A stretch of DNA of 64,000 bases from RGIG3013 sp045538935 (lineage in GTDB: Bacteria > Bacillota > Clostridia > Oscillospirales > Acutalibacteraceae), in the NCBI GenBank assembly GCA_045538935.1, contig JAZQEI010000021.1, positions 55,414 through 119,413 on the forward strand. Direction: 5' to 3'. The position numbers were made by a program, and so were the translations under genes. Below the pieces are notes generated by a model that was not told the origin of the DNA, ran no database searches, and was given only the letters and a program-made list of their open reading frames with translations. Every line of letters begins with the position of its first letter. Positions within the stretch are counted from its first letter, which is position 1. This document shows positions 57,799 to 64,000 of this stretch, piece after piece.

Positions 57799-59562
57799 TT
57801 ATATTCTTTCGGTAATTTGTTTGTTTAACATGGCTCTAAATTCATCTAAAGTCATGTTAACAGTTTCATCGGTTGCAAGGTAACGAACAGAAATTGTGTT
57901 AGTTTCAACTTCATTCTTACCTATAATAACCATATACGGAACGCGGTCTACCTGACGTGCTTCTCTGATTTTATAACCGATTTTTTCGTTTCTTAAATCA
58001 ATTTCGCAACGTACTTTATCACCCTTAATGGCTGAGTAAACCTTGTTTGCATACTCTTCGTCAATACCGGGTAGAGTTAATACCTTAACCTGTAAAGGAG
58101 CAAGCCAAACGGGGAACTTACCTGCAAAATGCTCGGTTAAAATTCCTATAAAGCGCTCTATAGAACCGTAGCAAACGCGGTGAATCATAATAGGCTGTTG
58201 CTTTTCGCCCTTTTCGTCTACATACTCTAGGTTAAAGTTAATAGGCATTTGGAAATCAAGCTGAATTGTTCCGCATTGCCATGTACGTCCTAGGGTGTCG
58301 CGTAGGTGGAAGTCAATTTTCGGGCCATAGAAAGCGCCGTCGCCTTCGTTAATGGTGTAAGGCATATTAAGCTTTTCAAGAGCACTCTTTAGTCCTTCGG
58401 TTGCGGCCTCCCAGTCGGCATCGCTACCCATACTGTCTTCAGGACGGGTTGAAAGTTCTACAAAGTATTCAAAACCAAACTTAGAATAAACCTCGTTAAT
58501 TAGGTTAACAACGCCTACGATTTCATCAGAAATTTGGTCACGACGCATAAATATGTGCGCATCGTCTTGAGTAAAGCAACGAACTCTAAACAAGCCATGT
58601 AGAGCGCCTTTTAATTCGTGACGGTGAACAAGACCAAGCTCACCAACTCTTAAAGGTAGTTCTTTGTAGCTGTGAGGTTGACTTGCATAAACCATAACGC
58701 CACCGGGGCAGTTCATGGGCTTAATGCAAAAATCTTCATCATCGATCTTTGTAGCATACATATTATCTTTATAATGGTCCCAGTGACCGCTGGTTTCCCA
58801 TAAACGACGGTTCATAATAAGAGGTGTAGAAACCTCTACATAACCGCTGCGTGTATGAATTTCGCGCCAGTAGTCTATAAGAGCATTTTTTAAAGCCATA
58901 CCTCTTGGTAAGAAGAAGGGGAAGCCCGGACCTTCGTCGCAAAGCATAAATAGGTTCATTTCTTTGCCGATTTTTCTGTGGTCGCGTCTTTCGGCCTCTT
59001 CTAGAAGCCTTAAGTATTCATCAAGTTCTTCTTGTGTGCTAAAAGCAATACCGCCAATACGGGTAAGCATTTTATTGTCTTTATCGTTCTTCCAATAAGC
59101 ACCCGATTGTTGTGTTATTTTAAAAGCCTTTAATGCTTTTGTATAGCAAAGGTGAGGGCCTGTACACATATCTATGTAATCGCCTTGCTGATAAAAGCTT
59201 ATTACAGCATCTTCGGCTAAATCGCCAATGTGTTCAACCTTATATTTTTCACCGCGTTGAGTCATTAACTCAACAGCCTTTTCTCTATCTAAGATAAACG
59301 GCTTAATGGGCAAATTTTCTTTTACGATTTTGCGCATTTCGTTTTCAATGGCAACAAGGTCTTCATCGGTGAGCTTAGTATCGCCTAAATCAACATCGTA
59401 ATAAAAACCTTTTTCGGTAGCAGGACCATAGCCAAAATCTGCATGGGGATACAAACGGCTTATAGCCTGAGCCATAACGTGTGCAGCAGTATGACGAATA
59501 ACTCGTTGTTCTTCGTCCTTTGGGCATTCTGCAACGGTGCCATCGCTGTAAATTATTTTCAT
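57799..59562 (-). CDS. thrS: Threonyl-tRNA synthetase lacking the TGS domain
   Basis: ThrS charges tRNA-Thr. The 587 residues start almost directly with the editing domain (RHTAAHVMAQAI with the HxxxH motif; DMCTGPHL), then the class II catalytic core (motif 1 near YVEVSTPLIMNRRLW, KPMNCPGGV, motif 2 LPLRVGELGLVHRHELKGALHGL in outline with RVRCFTQDDAH, motif 3 VCYGSIERFIGILTEH) and the anticodon-binding domain (KIGYKIREARQVDRVPYMVIIG in outline). The usual N-terminal TGS domain of about 60 residues is absent. A promoter lies 38 bases upstream of the start, leaving no room for a T-box. Confidence 0.96.
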   Translation of the reverse strand: MKIIYSDGTVAECPKDEEQRVIRHTAAHVMAQAISRLYPHADFGYGPATEKGFYYDVDLGDTKLTDEDLVAIENEMRKIVKENLPIKPFILDREKAVELMTQRGEKYKVEHIGDLAEDAVISFYQQGDYIDMCTGPHLCYTKALKAFKITQQSGAYWKNDKDNKMLTRIGGIAFSTQEELDEYLRLLEEAERRDHRKIGKEMNLFMLCDEGPGFPFFLPRGMALKNALIDYWREIHTRSGYVEVSTPLIMNRRLWETSGHWDHYKDNMYATKIDDEDFCIKPMNCPGGVMVYASQPHSYKELPLRVGELGLVHRHELKGALHGLFRVRCFTQDDAHIFMRRDQISDEIVGVVNLINEVYSKFGFEYFVELSTRPEDSMGSDADWEAATEGLKSALEKLNMPYTINEGDGAFYGPKIDFHLRDTLGRTWQCGTIQLDFQMPINFNLEYVDEKGEKQQPIMIHRVCYGSIERFIGILTEHFAGKFPVWLAPLQVKVLTLPGIDEEYANKVYSAIKGDKVRCEIDLRNEKIGYKIREARQVDRVPYMVIIGKNEVETNTISVRYLATDETVNMTLDEFRAMLNKQITERI

Positions 59563-59599
59563 AAAGCAATACTTCCTTTAAAGATAATATAACTATTAT

Positions 59600-59628
59600 A
59601 GTATATAAAATTGTGTACTTTTTGTCAA
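59600..59628 (-). promoter_or_regulatory. Promoter of thrS
   Basis: On the minus strand TTGACA (59628-59623) and TATACT (59605-59600) are 17 bases apart, giving a leader of only about 30 bases. Confidence 0.8.
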
Positions 59629-59652
59629 GAGTGCAAGATACCAATAAATTGT

Positions 59653-60555
59653 TTAATGGTGGTGATGGTGGTGATGGTGATGATGGTGGGTGACATTGCC
59701 AAATTCTATACTACAGTGCTCATTGTGGCAATGTTCATTTTCATTTTCAAGTTCTAGTGTAGCGTGACCAATTCCGTGCTCAAGTAATTCTTTGCGTACA
59801 GTTTCTTTAATTTTGTGATGGTCGGAATTGGTTACAATATGCATAGTGGCATAGTTGTTTTGACCGTCCATACTCCAAATGTGAATGTGATGTACATCTG
59901 TTACACCGTCAATATTTAAAATATGCTCTGCAATCTCGTTAATTTCAATGCTTTTTGGAGCTTTTTCAAGAAAAATTTCAAGTGCTTCTTTTAAGTTTTT
60001 AATGGCATTAATGAATATAAATATTGCTACACATATTGATATGATTGGGTCAATAAGAGCAAAATCAGTAAACTTCATAATTATTGCTCCAACTAACACT
60101 ACTATCCAACCAAGCACATCTTCCAACATGTGCAGATTTACTGCTTTTTGGTTTAGAGAACCACCGCCGTGAGTGAAAACTGCAGCACAAAAATTGACAA
60201 TAACACCAACTATTGCAAAAATAATCATACCGTTATAATTTATTTGTGTTGGCTCAATTATTCTTATTATTGCATTGTATATTACCATAACTGAGCCAAA
60301 TAAAAGAATAAGAGTTGTAATTGTGCTGCCTATTACAGAGTAACGTGTGTAACCATAGGTATAGGTTTTATCGGGTTGCTTTTTGCTTTTCTTTTCAAGA
60401 AAATAAGATATACCTATACTTACTGCATCGCCAATATCGTGTATGGCATCGGAAATAATAGCAACGCTACCGGTAAAAATACCGCCTATGAATTCAAAAA
60501 TAGAAAAGGCTAGGTTTAAAATAAATGCTATTAAAATATTTTTTTCAGTTTTCAA
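59653..60555 (-). CDS. Cation diffusion facilitator metal exporter with poly-His C-terminus
   Basis: A 300-residue CDF transporter, probably for zinc. It has six helices, with the metal site motifs SDAIHDIGDAVSIG (helix II) and HMLEDVLGWIVVLVGA (helix V), and a cytoplasmic domain (VTDVHHIHIWSMDGQNNYATMHI in outline). The tail reads ENEHCHNEHCSIEF and ends with eleven consecutive His residues. The start is a TTG at 60555, after AAAGGAG; no better codon is present. A perfect 16-bp palindrome overlaps its -10 box, so metal-responsive repression is likely. Confidence 0.93.
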   Translation of the reverse strand: MKTEKNILIAFILNLAFSIFEFIGGIFTGSVAIISDAIHDIGDAVSIGISYFLEKKSKKQPDKTYTYGYTRYSVIGSTITTLILLFGSVMVIYNAIIRIIEPTQINYNGMIIFAIVGVIVNFCAAVFTHGGGSLNQKAVNLHMLEDVLGWIVVLVGAIIMKFTDFALIDPIISICVAIFIFINAIKNLKEALEIFLEKAPKSIEINEIAEHILNIDGVTDVHHIHIWSMDGQNNYATMHIVTNSDHHKIKETVRKELLEHGIGHATLELENENEHCHNEHCSIEFGNVTHHHHHHHHHHH

Positions 60556-60585
60556 AATGGGCTCCTTTTTAACTTAAATTTTTAC

Positions 60586-60625
60586 ATTATGATATCATAA
60601 TATTTTTTATATTGCAATATATCAA
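60586..60625 (-). promoter_or_regulatory. Promoter and palindromic operator of the CDF gene
   Basis: On the minus strand TTGATA (60625-60620) and TATTAT (60602-60597) are 17 bases apart. ATTATGATATCATAAT (60586-60601) is a perfect palindrome over the -10 and start region, a typical repressor site. Confidence 0.7.
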
Positions 60626-60697
60626 ATGCGTTTGTTAGCTGTTGCTAATTAGAATTTAATGATATAATTTATTCAAAAATATTTTTTCGTTTACTTT

Positions 60698-60739
60698 TAC
60701 CATATTGGCGGTTGATTTTTCTCCACTCAACCAATGGTA
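60698..60739 (+). promoter_or_regulatory. Inverted repeat upstream of the XRE gene
   Basis: TACCAT...GGTTGA (60698-60715) pairs with TCAACC...ATGGTA (60727-60739). It lies between the divergent CDF and XRE genes and could be an operator or RNA hairpin. The 235-bp gap shows no gene. Confidence 0.5.
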
Positions 60740-60790
60740 TGTAGATTATTTTTAAACAATGCCTATAATAAAAATTAAAGGAGGCAGGTT

Positions 60791-61399
60791 ATGGATCAGG
60801 TTAAAATTGGAAGATTTATTGCCAAATGCAGAAGAGAGTTGAATTTAACTCAGATGCAGTTGGCCGAAAAATTGAATATCACCGATAGAGCGGTATCTAA
60901 ATGGGAAACCGGGAAATCAATGCCCGATTCCTCGGTTATGCTCGAGCTTTGCGATATTTTAAAAATCAATGTAAATGAATTATTAAGTGGAGAGAAAATA
61001 AGTGTGGAAAACAATAATGTAAAAAACGAACAACTTTTGCTCAATATGGCTAAAGAAACAGAGCAAAAAAATAAAATAATATGGACTTGTATGTGGATAA
61101 TTATGGGAGTAAGCATTATAGCTTTACTTGCAGGTGTATGTATGGTTGCGTTCTTTATACCCGAAGGTGTTTGGCAGCTTGTTGCAATTCTTGGAATTTG
61201 CATAGTATTTTTAATACCTTGTTTTTATGCATTAAAGCTAGAGGTAAGTGTTGGCGCTTATAAGTGTAAAAATTGCGGCTACGAGATTATTCCTACCTAT
61301 TCACAGGCGCTAAATGCAATGCATATGGGAACTACCCGCTATTTAATGTGCCCTAAGTGCAATAAGCGCACTTGGTGCAAAAAGGTGCTAAAAAAGTAA
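60791..61399 (+). CDS. XRE-family regulator with membrane helices and zinc ribbon
   Basis: The 202-residue protein starts with a helix-turn-helix (IGRFIAKCRRELNLTQMQLA, NITDRAVSKWETGKSMPD). Two helices follow (about 100-120 and 130-148), then a C-terminal zinc-ribbon-like part with CKNCGYE and CPKCNKRTWC. It is a membrane-bound one-component regulator by architecture. GGAGG precedes the ATG. An inverted repeat lies upstream. The signal is unknown, though a link with the neighbouring metal exporter is conceivable. Confidence 0.83.
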   Translation: MDQVKIGRFIAKCRRELNLTQMQLAEKLNITDRAVSKWETGKSMPDSSVMLELCDILKINVNELLSGEKISVENNNVKNEQLLLNMAKETEQKNKIIWTCMWIIMGVSIIALLAGVCMVAFFIPEGVWQLVAILGICIVFLIPCFYALKLEVSVGAYKCKNCGYEIIPTYSQALNAMHMGTTRYLMCPKCNKRTWCKKVLKK

Positions 61400-61436
61400 A
61401 TTAAAATTTGCTTAAGTTTTAATATAACTAATACAA

Positions 61437-61474
61437 AAAACACCCTATGACTTTTTACGGCCATAGGGTGTTTT
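61437..61474. terminator. Bidirectional terminator, copy 1 of a repeated hairpin
   Basis: ACACCCTATG and CATAGGGTGT flank a 12-base loop between convergent genes. Nearly the same sequence recurs at 62381-62417. Confidence 0.85.
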
Positions 61475-61483
61475 CATTATAGT

Positions 61484-62305
61484 TTATTTTAATAGATCGG
61501 GGAATTTGTAGGTCTGCAAAACAACGTCATCTTTATTATAGACTGTAATAGTTGTGCCAACCGAACAATTATAATTCATATACTGATAAAAAGTTGTTTG
61601 CAAGCCCGACGTTGCTATATAAACACCAAAGTCGCTGTCAAAATCTTCTAGGGAATTATATTTGGTGTGAATTTTTATATTGTTATAGCCTGTATCGGAA
61701 TCAATTTTAGAAAACCATGTATTGTGTTTGTATTTGTTAACAACAGCGTTTACGCTGGTTTTTGATAATAATAAAAAGCGGTGATAATCGTTATAGCCTA
61801 TTTTATAAGTGGCCGACCCGTCGGCATTTTTAGTAACACTTGTAAAATTATACGTGTTTTTTTCTTCATCGGTTAATTGGTAATTATAATCAGGCTCAGT
61901 TTTCAACAAAAACCATTTTGGTATTGTTATACTTACTGTGCCTTCACCGTCAACCGTAACGTTGTTGTCGGTGTCGGTGGCTTGCTTATAATTAATTTTG
62001 CTGGTAGGCGTATTTGAAGTAGTAATAATGGTGTTGCTTTTTGAGGAATTGTCCGATGTTTTGTTACTAACAGATGTGTTTGTCTTGCTAGTAGATGTTT
62101 GCTCTTTATGGCTGCTTTCTTTTTTAGATGTTTCGTTTTTAGAGATTGTGGATTCTAATGATTCTGATGATGCTTGGGTATCTTCAATTTGTGAGGAGCT
62201 GTAATCATCGCTTGTAATTTGCGACGATGTGTTTTCGTTGTTGCTGCAAGAAACCATACAGAGCACAATGCAAAGTACCATTAAAACGGATAAAATCCTT
62301 TTCAT
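61484..62305 (-). CDS. Lipoprotein with Ser/Thr-rich linker
   Basis: A 273-residue secreted lipoprotein: signal ending LCMVSC (lipid Cys about 20), a low-complexity Ser/Thr/Lys linker to about 115, then a globular domain with no recognised family (VTVDGEGTVSITIPKWFLLK in outline, TSGLQTTFYQYMNYNCSVGTTI). KESSHKEQTSTSK is typical of surface linkers. AAAGGAG precedes the ATG. Near-identical terminator hairpins flank the gene on both sides, which may reflect insertion or duplication. Confidence 0.8.
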   Translation of the reverse strand: MKRILSVLMVLCIVLCMVSCSNNENTSSQITSDDYSSSQIEDTQASSESLESTISKNETSKKESSHKEQTSTSKTNTSVSNKTSDNSSKSNTIITTSNTPTSKINYKQATDTDNNVTVDGEGTVSITIPKWFLLKTEPDYNYQLTDEEKNTYNFTSVTKNADGSATYKIGYNDYHRFLLLSKTSVNAVVNKYKHNTWFSKIDSDTGYNNIKIHTKYNSLEDFDSDFGVYIATSGLQTTFYQYMNYNCSVGTTITVYNKDDVVLQTYKFPDLLK

Positions 62306-62380
62306 TTTATTTCTCCTTTAAACAATAAATGCGCAAGACACATTGTAACACTTTTTGTAATAAATGTAAAGCATATCGGC

Positions 62381-62417
62381 AAAAAAACACCCTATGACTT
62401 TTCGGCCATAGGGTGTT
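62381..62417 (+). terminator. Terminator-like hairpin, copy 2
   Basis: ACACCCTATG (62387-62396) and CATAGGGTGT (62407-62416) repeat the hairpin at 61437. It sits upstream of the lipoprotein gene, where no gene clearly needs it. Confidence 0.6.
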
Positions 62418-62424
62418 GATTTTA

Positions 62425-62585
62425 TTAGTCAAGAGGTTTCATTGTGGTGAGACGTTAAAAATGGGTTTAAAAAAGTTTTATAGGTTCTTATAACCCTTTA
62501 TATCTTACCCTCACAAACCAACGAAACCAAGCAAGTTCTTATATCTTCTTATAACTTTTCATAATTTGGTTTGAAACTGTGGTAA
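62425..62585. repeat. Left repeat block: TMKPLD-end repeat and TTCTTATA repeats
   Basis: In the 320-bp gene-free gap, TTAGTCAAGAGGTTTCATTG (62425-62444) repeats at 63213 with 22 of 27 matches over the extended copy. TTCTTATATCTTCTTATAA (62536-62554) recurs exactly at 63176-63194, and AAACTGTGGTAA (62574-62585) recurs at 63149-63160. On the minus strand the first repeat reads as a gene end TMKPLD and stop. Confidence 0.55.
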
Positions 62586-62625
62586 AATTGTGGTAAAATA
62601 ATTTATATTAAAGGAGGGTGAATAT

Positions 62626-63090
62626 ATGCACCACATTTTGCCCGAAGAACAATTAATTGAATATGCAAAACCATACTTAAAAGCAAATGGCTTCAAGAAA
62701 AAGAACAAGCGATGGACGAAAGACATCGGAGAATTTACTCTTTGCTTTTATATTCAAGGCAGTTGCTATTCGAAAGAAAATTATTATATTCGACCTGGTG
62801 TTTTTGTCAATTCGTTGTTACCCACAGAATTGGTTTATGGGCATTGGATGACACAGATTGAACAAACCACGCCCGAAAAGGTGTTGTGCGATTTTGAGCA
62901 ATGGTGCGAAGAATGGACAAATAAGTCCTTAATCAAAGAACGTTTACTTGCCTTTATGGAATGGGAAGAACGAAACCCGTTGGAAAAACGGAGAGCCAAA
63001 CTTGTTGATTATAAAACCGACCCCGTTCCCGCAGAGGAGTTTTTTATGGTTGATTTGAAAACAAAGCAATATATTCTCGATGAATTTTAA
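62626..63090 (+). CDS. DUF4304-like hypothetical protein
   Basis: A 154-residue cytoplasmic protein. The N-terminus (EQLIEYAKPYLKANGFKKKN, KRWTKDIGEFTLCFYIQGS) resembles the DUF4304 family, often found in accessory and polymorphic-toxin-associated loci. The middle is Trp/Glu rich (CDFEQWCEEWTNKS). GGAGG precedes the ATG. It is bracketed by repeat blocks and followed by a strong terminator, suggesting accessory or mobile origin. Confidence 0.68.
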   Translation: MHHILPEEQLIEYAKPYLKANGFKKKNKRWTKDIGEFTLCFYIQGSCYSKENYYIRPGVFVNSLLPTELVYGHWMTQIEQTTPEKVLCDFEQWCEEWTNKSLIKERLLAFMEWEERNPLEKRRAKLVDYKTDPVPAEEFFMVDLKTKQYILDEF

Positions 63091-63107
63091 CACCTGCCGT
63101 TACATAC

Positions 63108-63144
63108 AAAAAGGACTATGACATTAAAAGTCATAGTCCTTTTT
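63108..63144 (+). terminator. Terminator of the DUF4304-like gene
   Basis: AAGGACTATGAC and GTCATAGTCCTT flank ATTAAAA, ending in TTTTT. Confidence 0.88.
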
Positions 63145-63148
63145 ACTT

Positions 63149-63240
63149 AAACTGTGGTAAGAAGATTTGGGGAAATTCTTATATCTTCTTATAAGTTCTT
63201 ATAACTTGTTATTTAGTCCAGGGGTTTCATCGTGGGGATT
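63149..63240. repeat. Right repeat block flanking the DUF4304-like gene
   Basis: AAACTGTGGTAA (63149-63160), TTCTTATATCTTCTTATAA (63176-63194), further TTCTTATAA units (63196-63206) and the TMKPLD-end repeat (63213-63240) mirror the left block in composition. The gap 63091-63433 holds no gene that I can support. Confidence 0.55.
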
Positions 63241-63433
63241 GGGGCGGAATAAATACTATAACCTTGTTTATCCTGCTAGTTTCTGACTTCGTTAATCCAA
63301 ATTGCATTCATTGCAAGACATAACCTGTCATAAAACGGCATATCTTTGTCCCATTTGTCGTAAAATCTGTCGTAAAAATTTAAGGGTGTTTACATTGTTG
63401 AGCAAAGAAACATGTATCCTCTAAGCTAGATAA

Positions 63434-64000
63434 TTACTGTTTTTTCATCTGTCGCAGGAACATCAACACCGCTAATACGAGCAGAACGGCAGCATATCCA
63501 AGCACCCACCAAAGATGCGGAAAAATCCCTGAAAAATCTCCTGCAAGTATAGCCCGTTCCATCTCTACTGCATGAGCAAACGGAAGTGCATATGCAATCT
63601 TCTTAAAAGCACCTCCTACAAGGTCAAGATCAAACCAAACACCCGACAACCACGCTGAAAGATTGGTAAGCAAAGCACCGCAAATGCCGCCAACCTGCTT
63701 ATCGGTAAACACACTTCCGCAAAGGAGTCCTAAAGCAATGTAGAGGATAGATACAGGAATAATGAATACAACAGCATATAAAATATTCACCGTAATATTT
63801 AGTCCGAGAAGGATTGCGGCAACATAGCAAATAACACATTGAGCGATAGAAATCGGAATAATAGGCAAAGTGTAGCCGAGAATGAAGTCCATCGGAGTCA
63901 GTGGTGTTGTATATAAACGCTGAAGCAAGGAACTTCCTCTGTCTTTTGCGATAATGGTTGCCGAAAACAGCGTCATAAAAGCCAGACCGAAAACCGTTAT
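63434..64000 (-). CDS. ABC-2 type transporter permease, N-terminus outside window
   Basis: The frame is open to the right edge, so the N-terminal part lies outside. The visible 188 residues hold about five helices and the ABC-2 pattern DRGSSLLQRLYTTPLTPMDF, FTDKQVGGICGALLTNLSAWLSG in outline, and IAYALPFAHAVEMERAILAGD in outline. Such permeases export drugs, lantibiotics or polysaccharides. GC near 48 percent here is clearly above the surrounding 30-35 percent, a sign of recent transfer. An ATPase gene would be expected outside the window. Confidence 0.87.
   Translation of the reverse strand: MTVFGLAFMTLFSATIIAKDRGSSLLQRLYTTPLTPMDFILGYTLPIIPISIAQCVICYVAAILLGLNITVNILYAVVFIIPVSILYIALGLLCGSVFTDKQVGGICGALLTNLSAWLSGVWFDLDLVGGAFKKIAYALPFAHAVEMERAILAGDFSGIFPHLWWVLGYAAVLLVLAVLMFLRQMKKQ

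Noticed and set aside
59563..59650. T-box leader for thrS
   Set aside because: The promoter lies within 70 bases of the start codon and no specifier or T-box sequence is visible.
62484..63208. CRISPR-like array from the TTCTTATA repeats
   Set aside because: The units are short, irregularly spaced and lack unique spacers of constant size; no cas genes are near.

Overview
The window comes from a low-GC, endospore-forming, strictly anaerobic member of the Clostridia, most likely an Oscillospirales (Ruminococcaceae-like) gut bacterium. Evidence: sporulation regulators SpoVT and SpoIIID (the latter behind a clear sigma-E promoter); a cohesin/dockerin gene set; a flavodiiron protein, ferritin and rubredoxin cluster; a bile-salt-hydrolase-type enzyme; and a tandem glycine riboswitch. 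Family-level placement is inference.

Layout. 1-3.6 kb: a membrane protein cut by the left edge, a duplicated 5' fragment of spoVT, an ECF-like sigma factor with a long C-terminal extension, then intact spoVT. 3.6-12.4 kb: one long translation operon, rimP-nusA-ylxR-ylxQ-infB-rbfA-nrnA-truB-ribF, running on into two membrane-anchored cohesin-domain proteins. A 272-bp hairpin-rich insert with tRNA-like ends separates infB from rbfA. 13.2-13.6 kb: a stand-alone dockerin protein with its own promoter. 13.6-18 kb (minus): ung, a CBM9-like protein, tRNA-Leu, a MATE exporter and class II aldolase. 18-20.5 kb: a polar amino-acid ABC transporter. 20.6-23.8 kb: a sialidase-like protein and a DHDPS/NanA-family lyase, divergent from an AraC regulator. 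23.9 kb: spoIIID. 24.2-30.7 kb (minus): two G3E/CobW GTPase-like proteins, trkA, trkH, prfC. 30.8-37.5 kb: YgiQ radical SAM, HAD phosphatase, mtaB, a split chromate transporter, DUF1846. 37.7-41.7 kb: tRNA-Ser, HAD phosphatase, oxygen-detoxification cluster. 41.7-48.5 kb: ZIP transporter, nucleoside-hydrolase-like and SGNH hydrolases, riboswitch-controlled Na+/glycine-alanine symporter, DUF2156-GNAT fusion, choloylglycine hydrolase. 48.5-55.2 kb: SPFH protein, split ThrE exporter, glycerate kinase, alpha/beta hydrolase, PadR-DUF1700-DUF4097 operon. 55.4-60.6 kb (minus): M20 amidohydrolase, tRNA-Arg, membrane protein, thrS, CDF metal exporter. 60.8-64 kb: XRE regulator, lipoprotein, a DUF4304-like gene in repeat-rich accessory DNA, and the C-terminal part of an ABC-2 permease of higher GC.

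The least explained signal is a set of small hairpin-rich segments carrying pieces of tRNA genes: 8397-8668, about 15345-15502, 37871-38099 and 56793-56903. Two are bounded by outward-pointing tRNA 3'-end-like inverted repeats, and three share a GTCC(T/G)GTGGAC hairpin core. They may be one family of tRNA-derived non-autonomous elements. The second candidate is the minimal cohesin/dockerin set without catalytic modules next to the translation operon. Several operons carry well-spaced sigma-A promoters and intrinsic terminators, listed individually.
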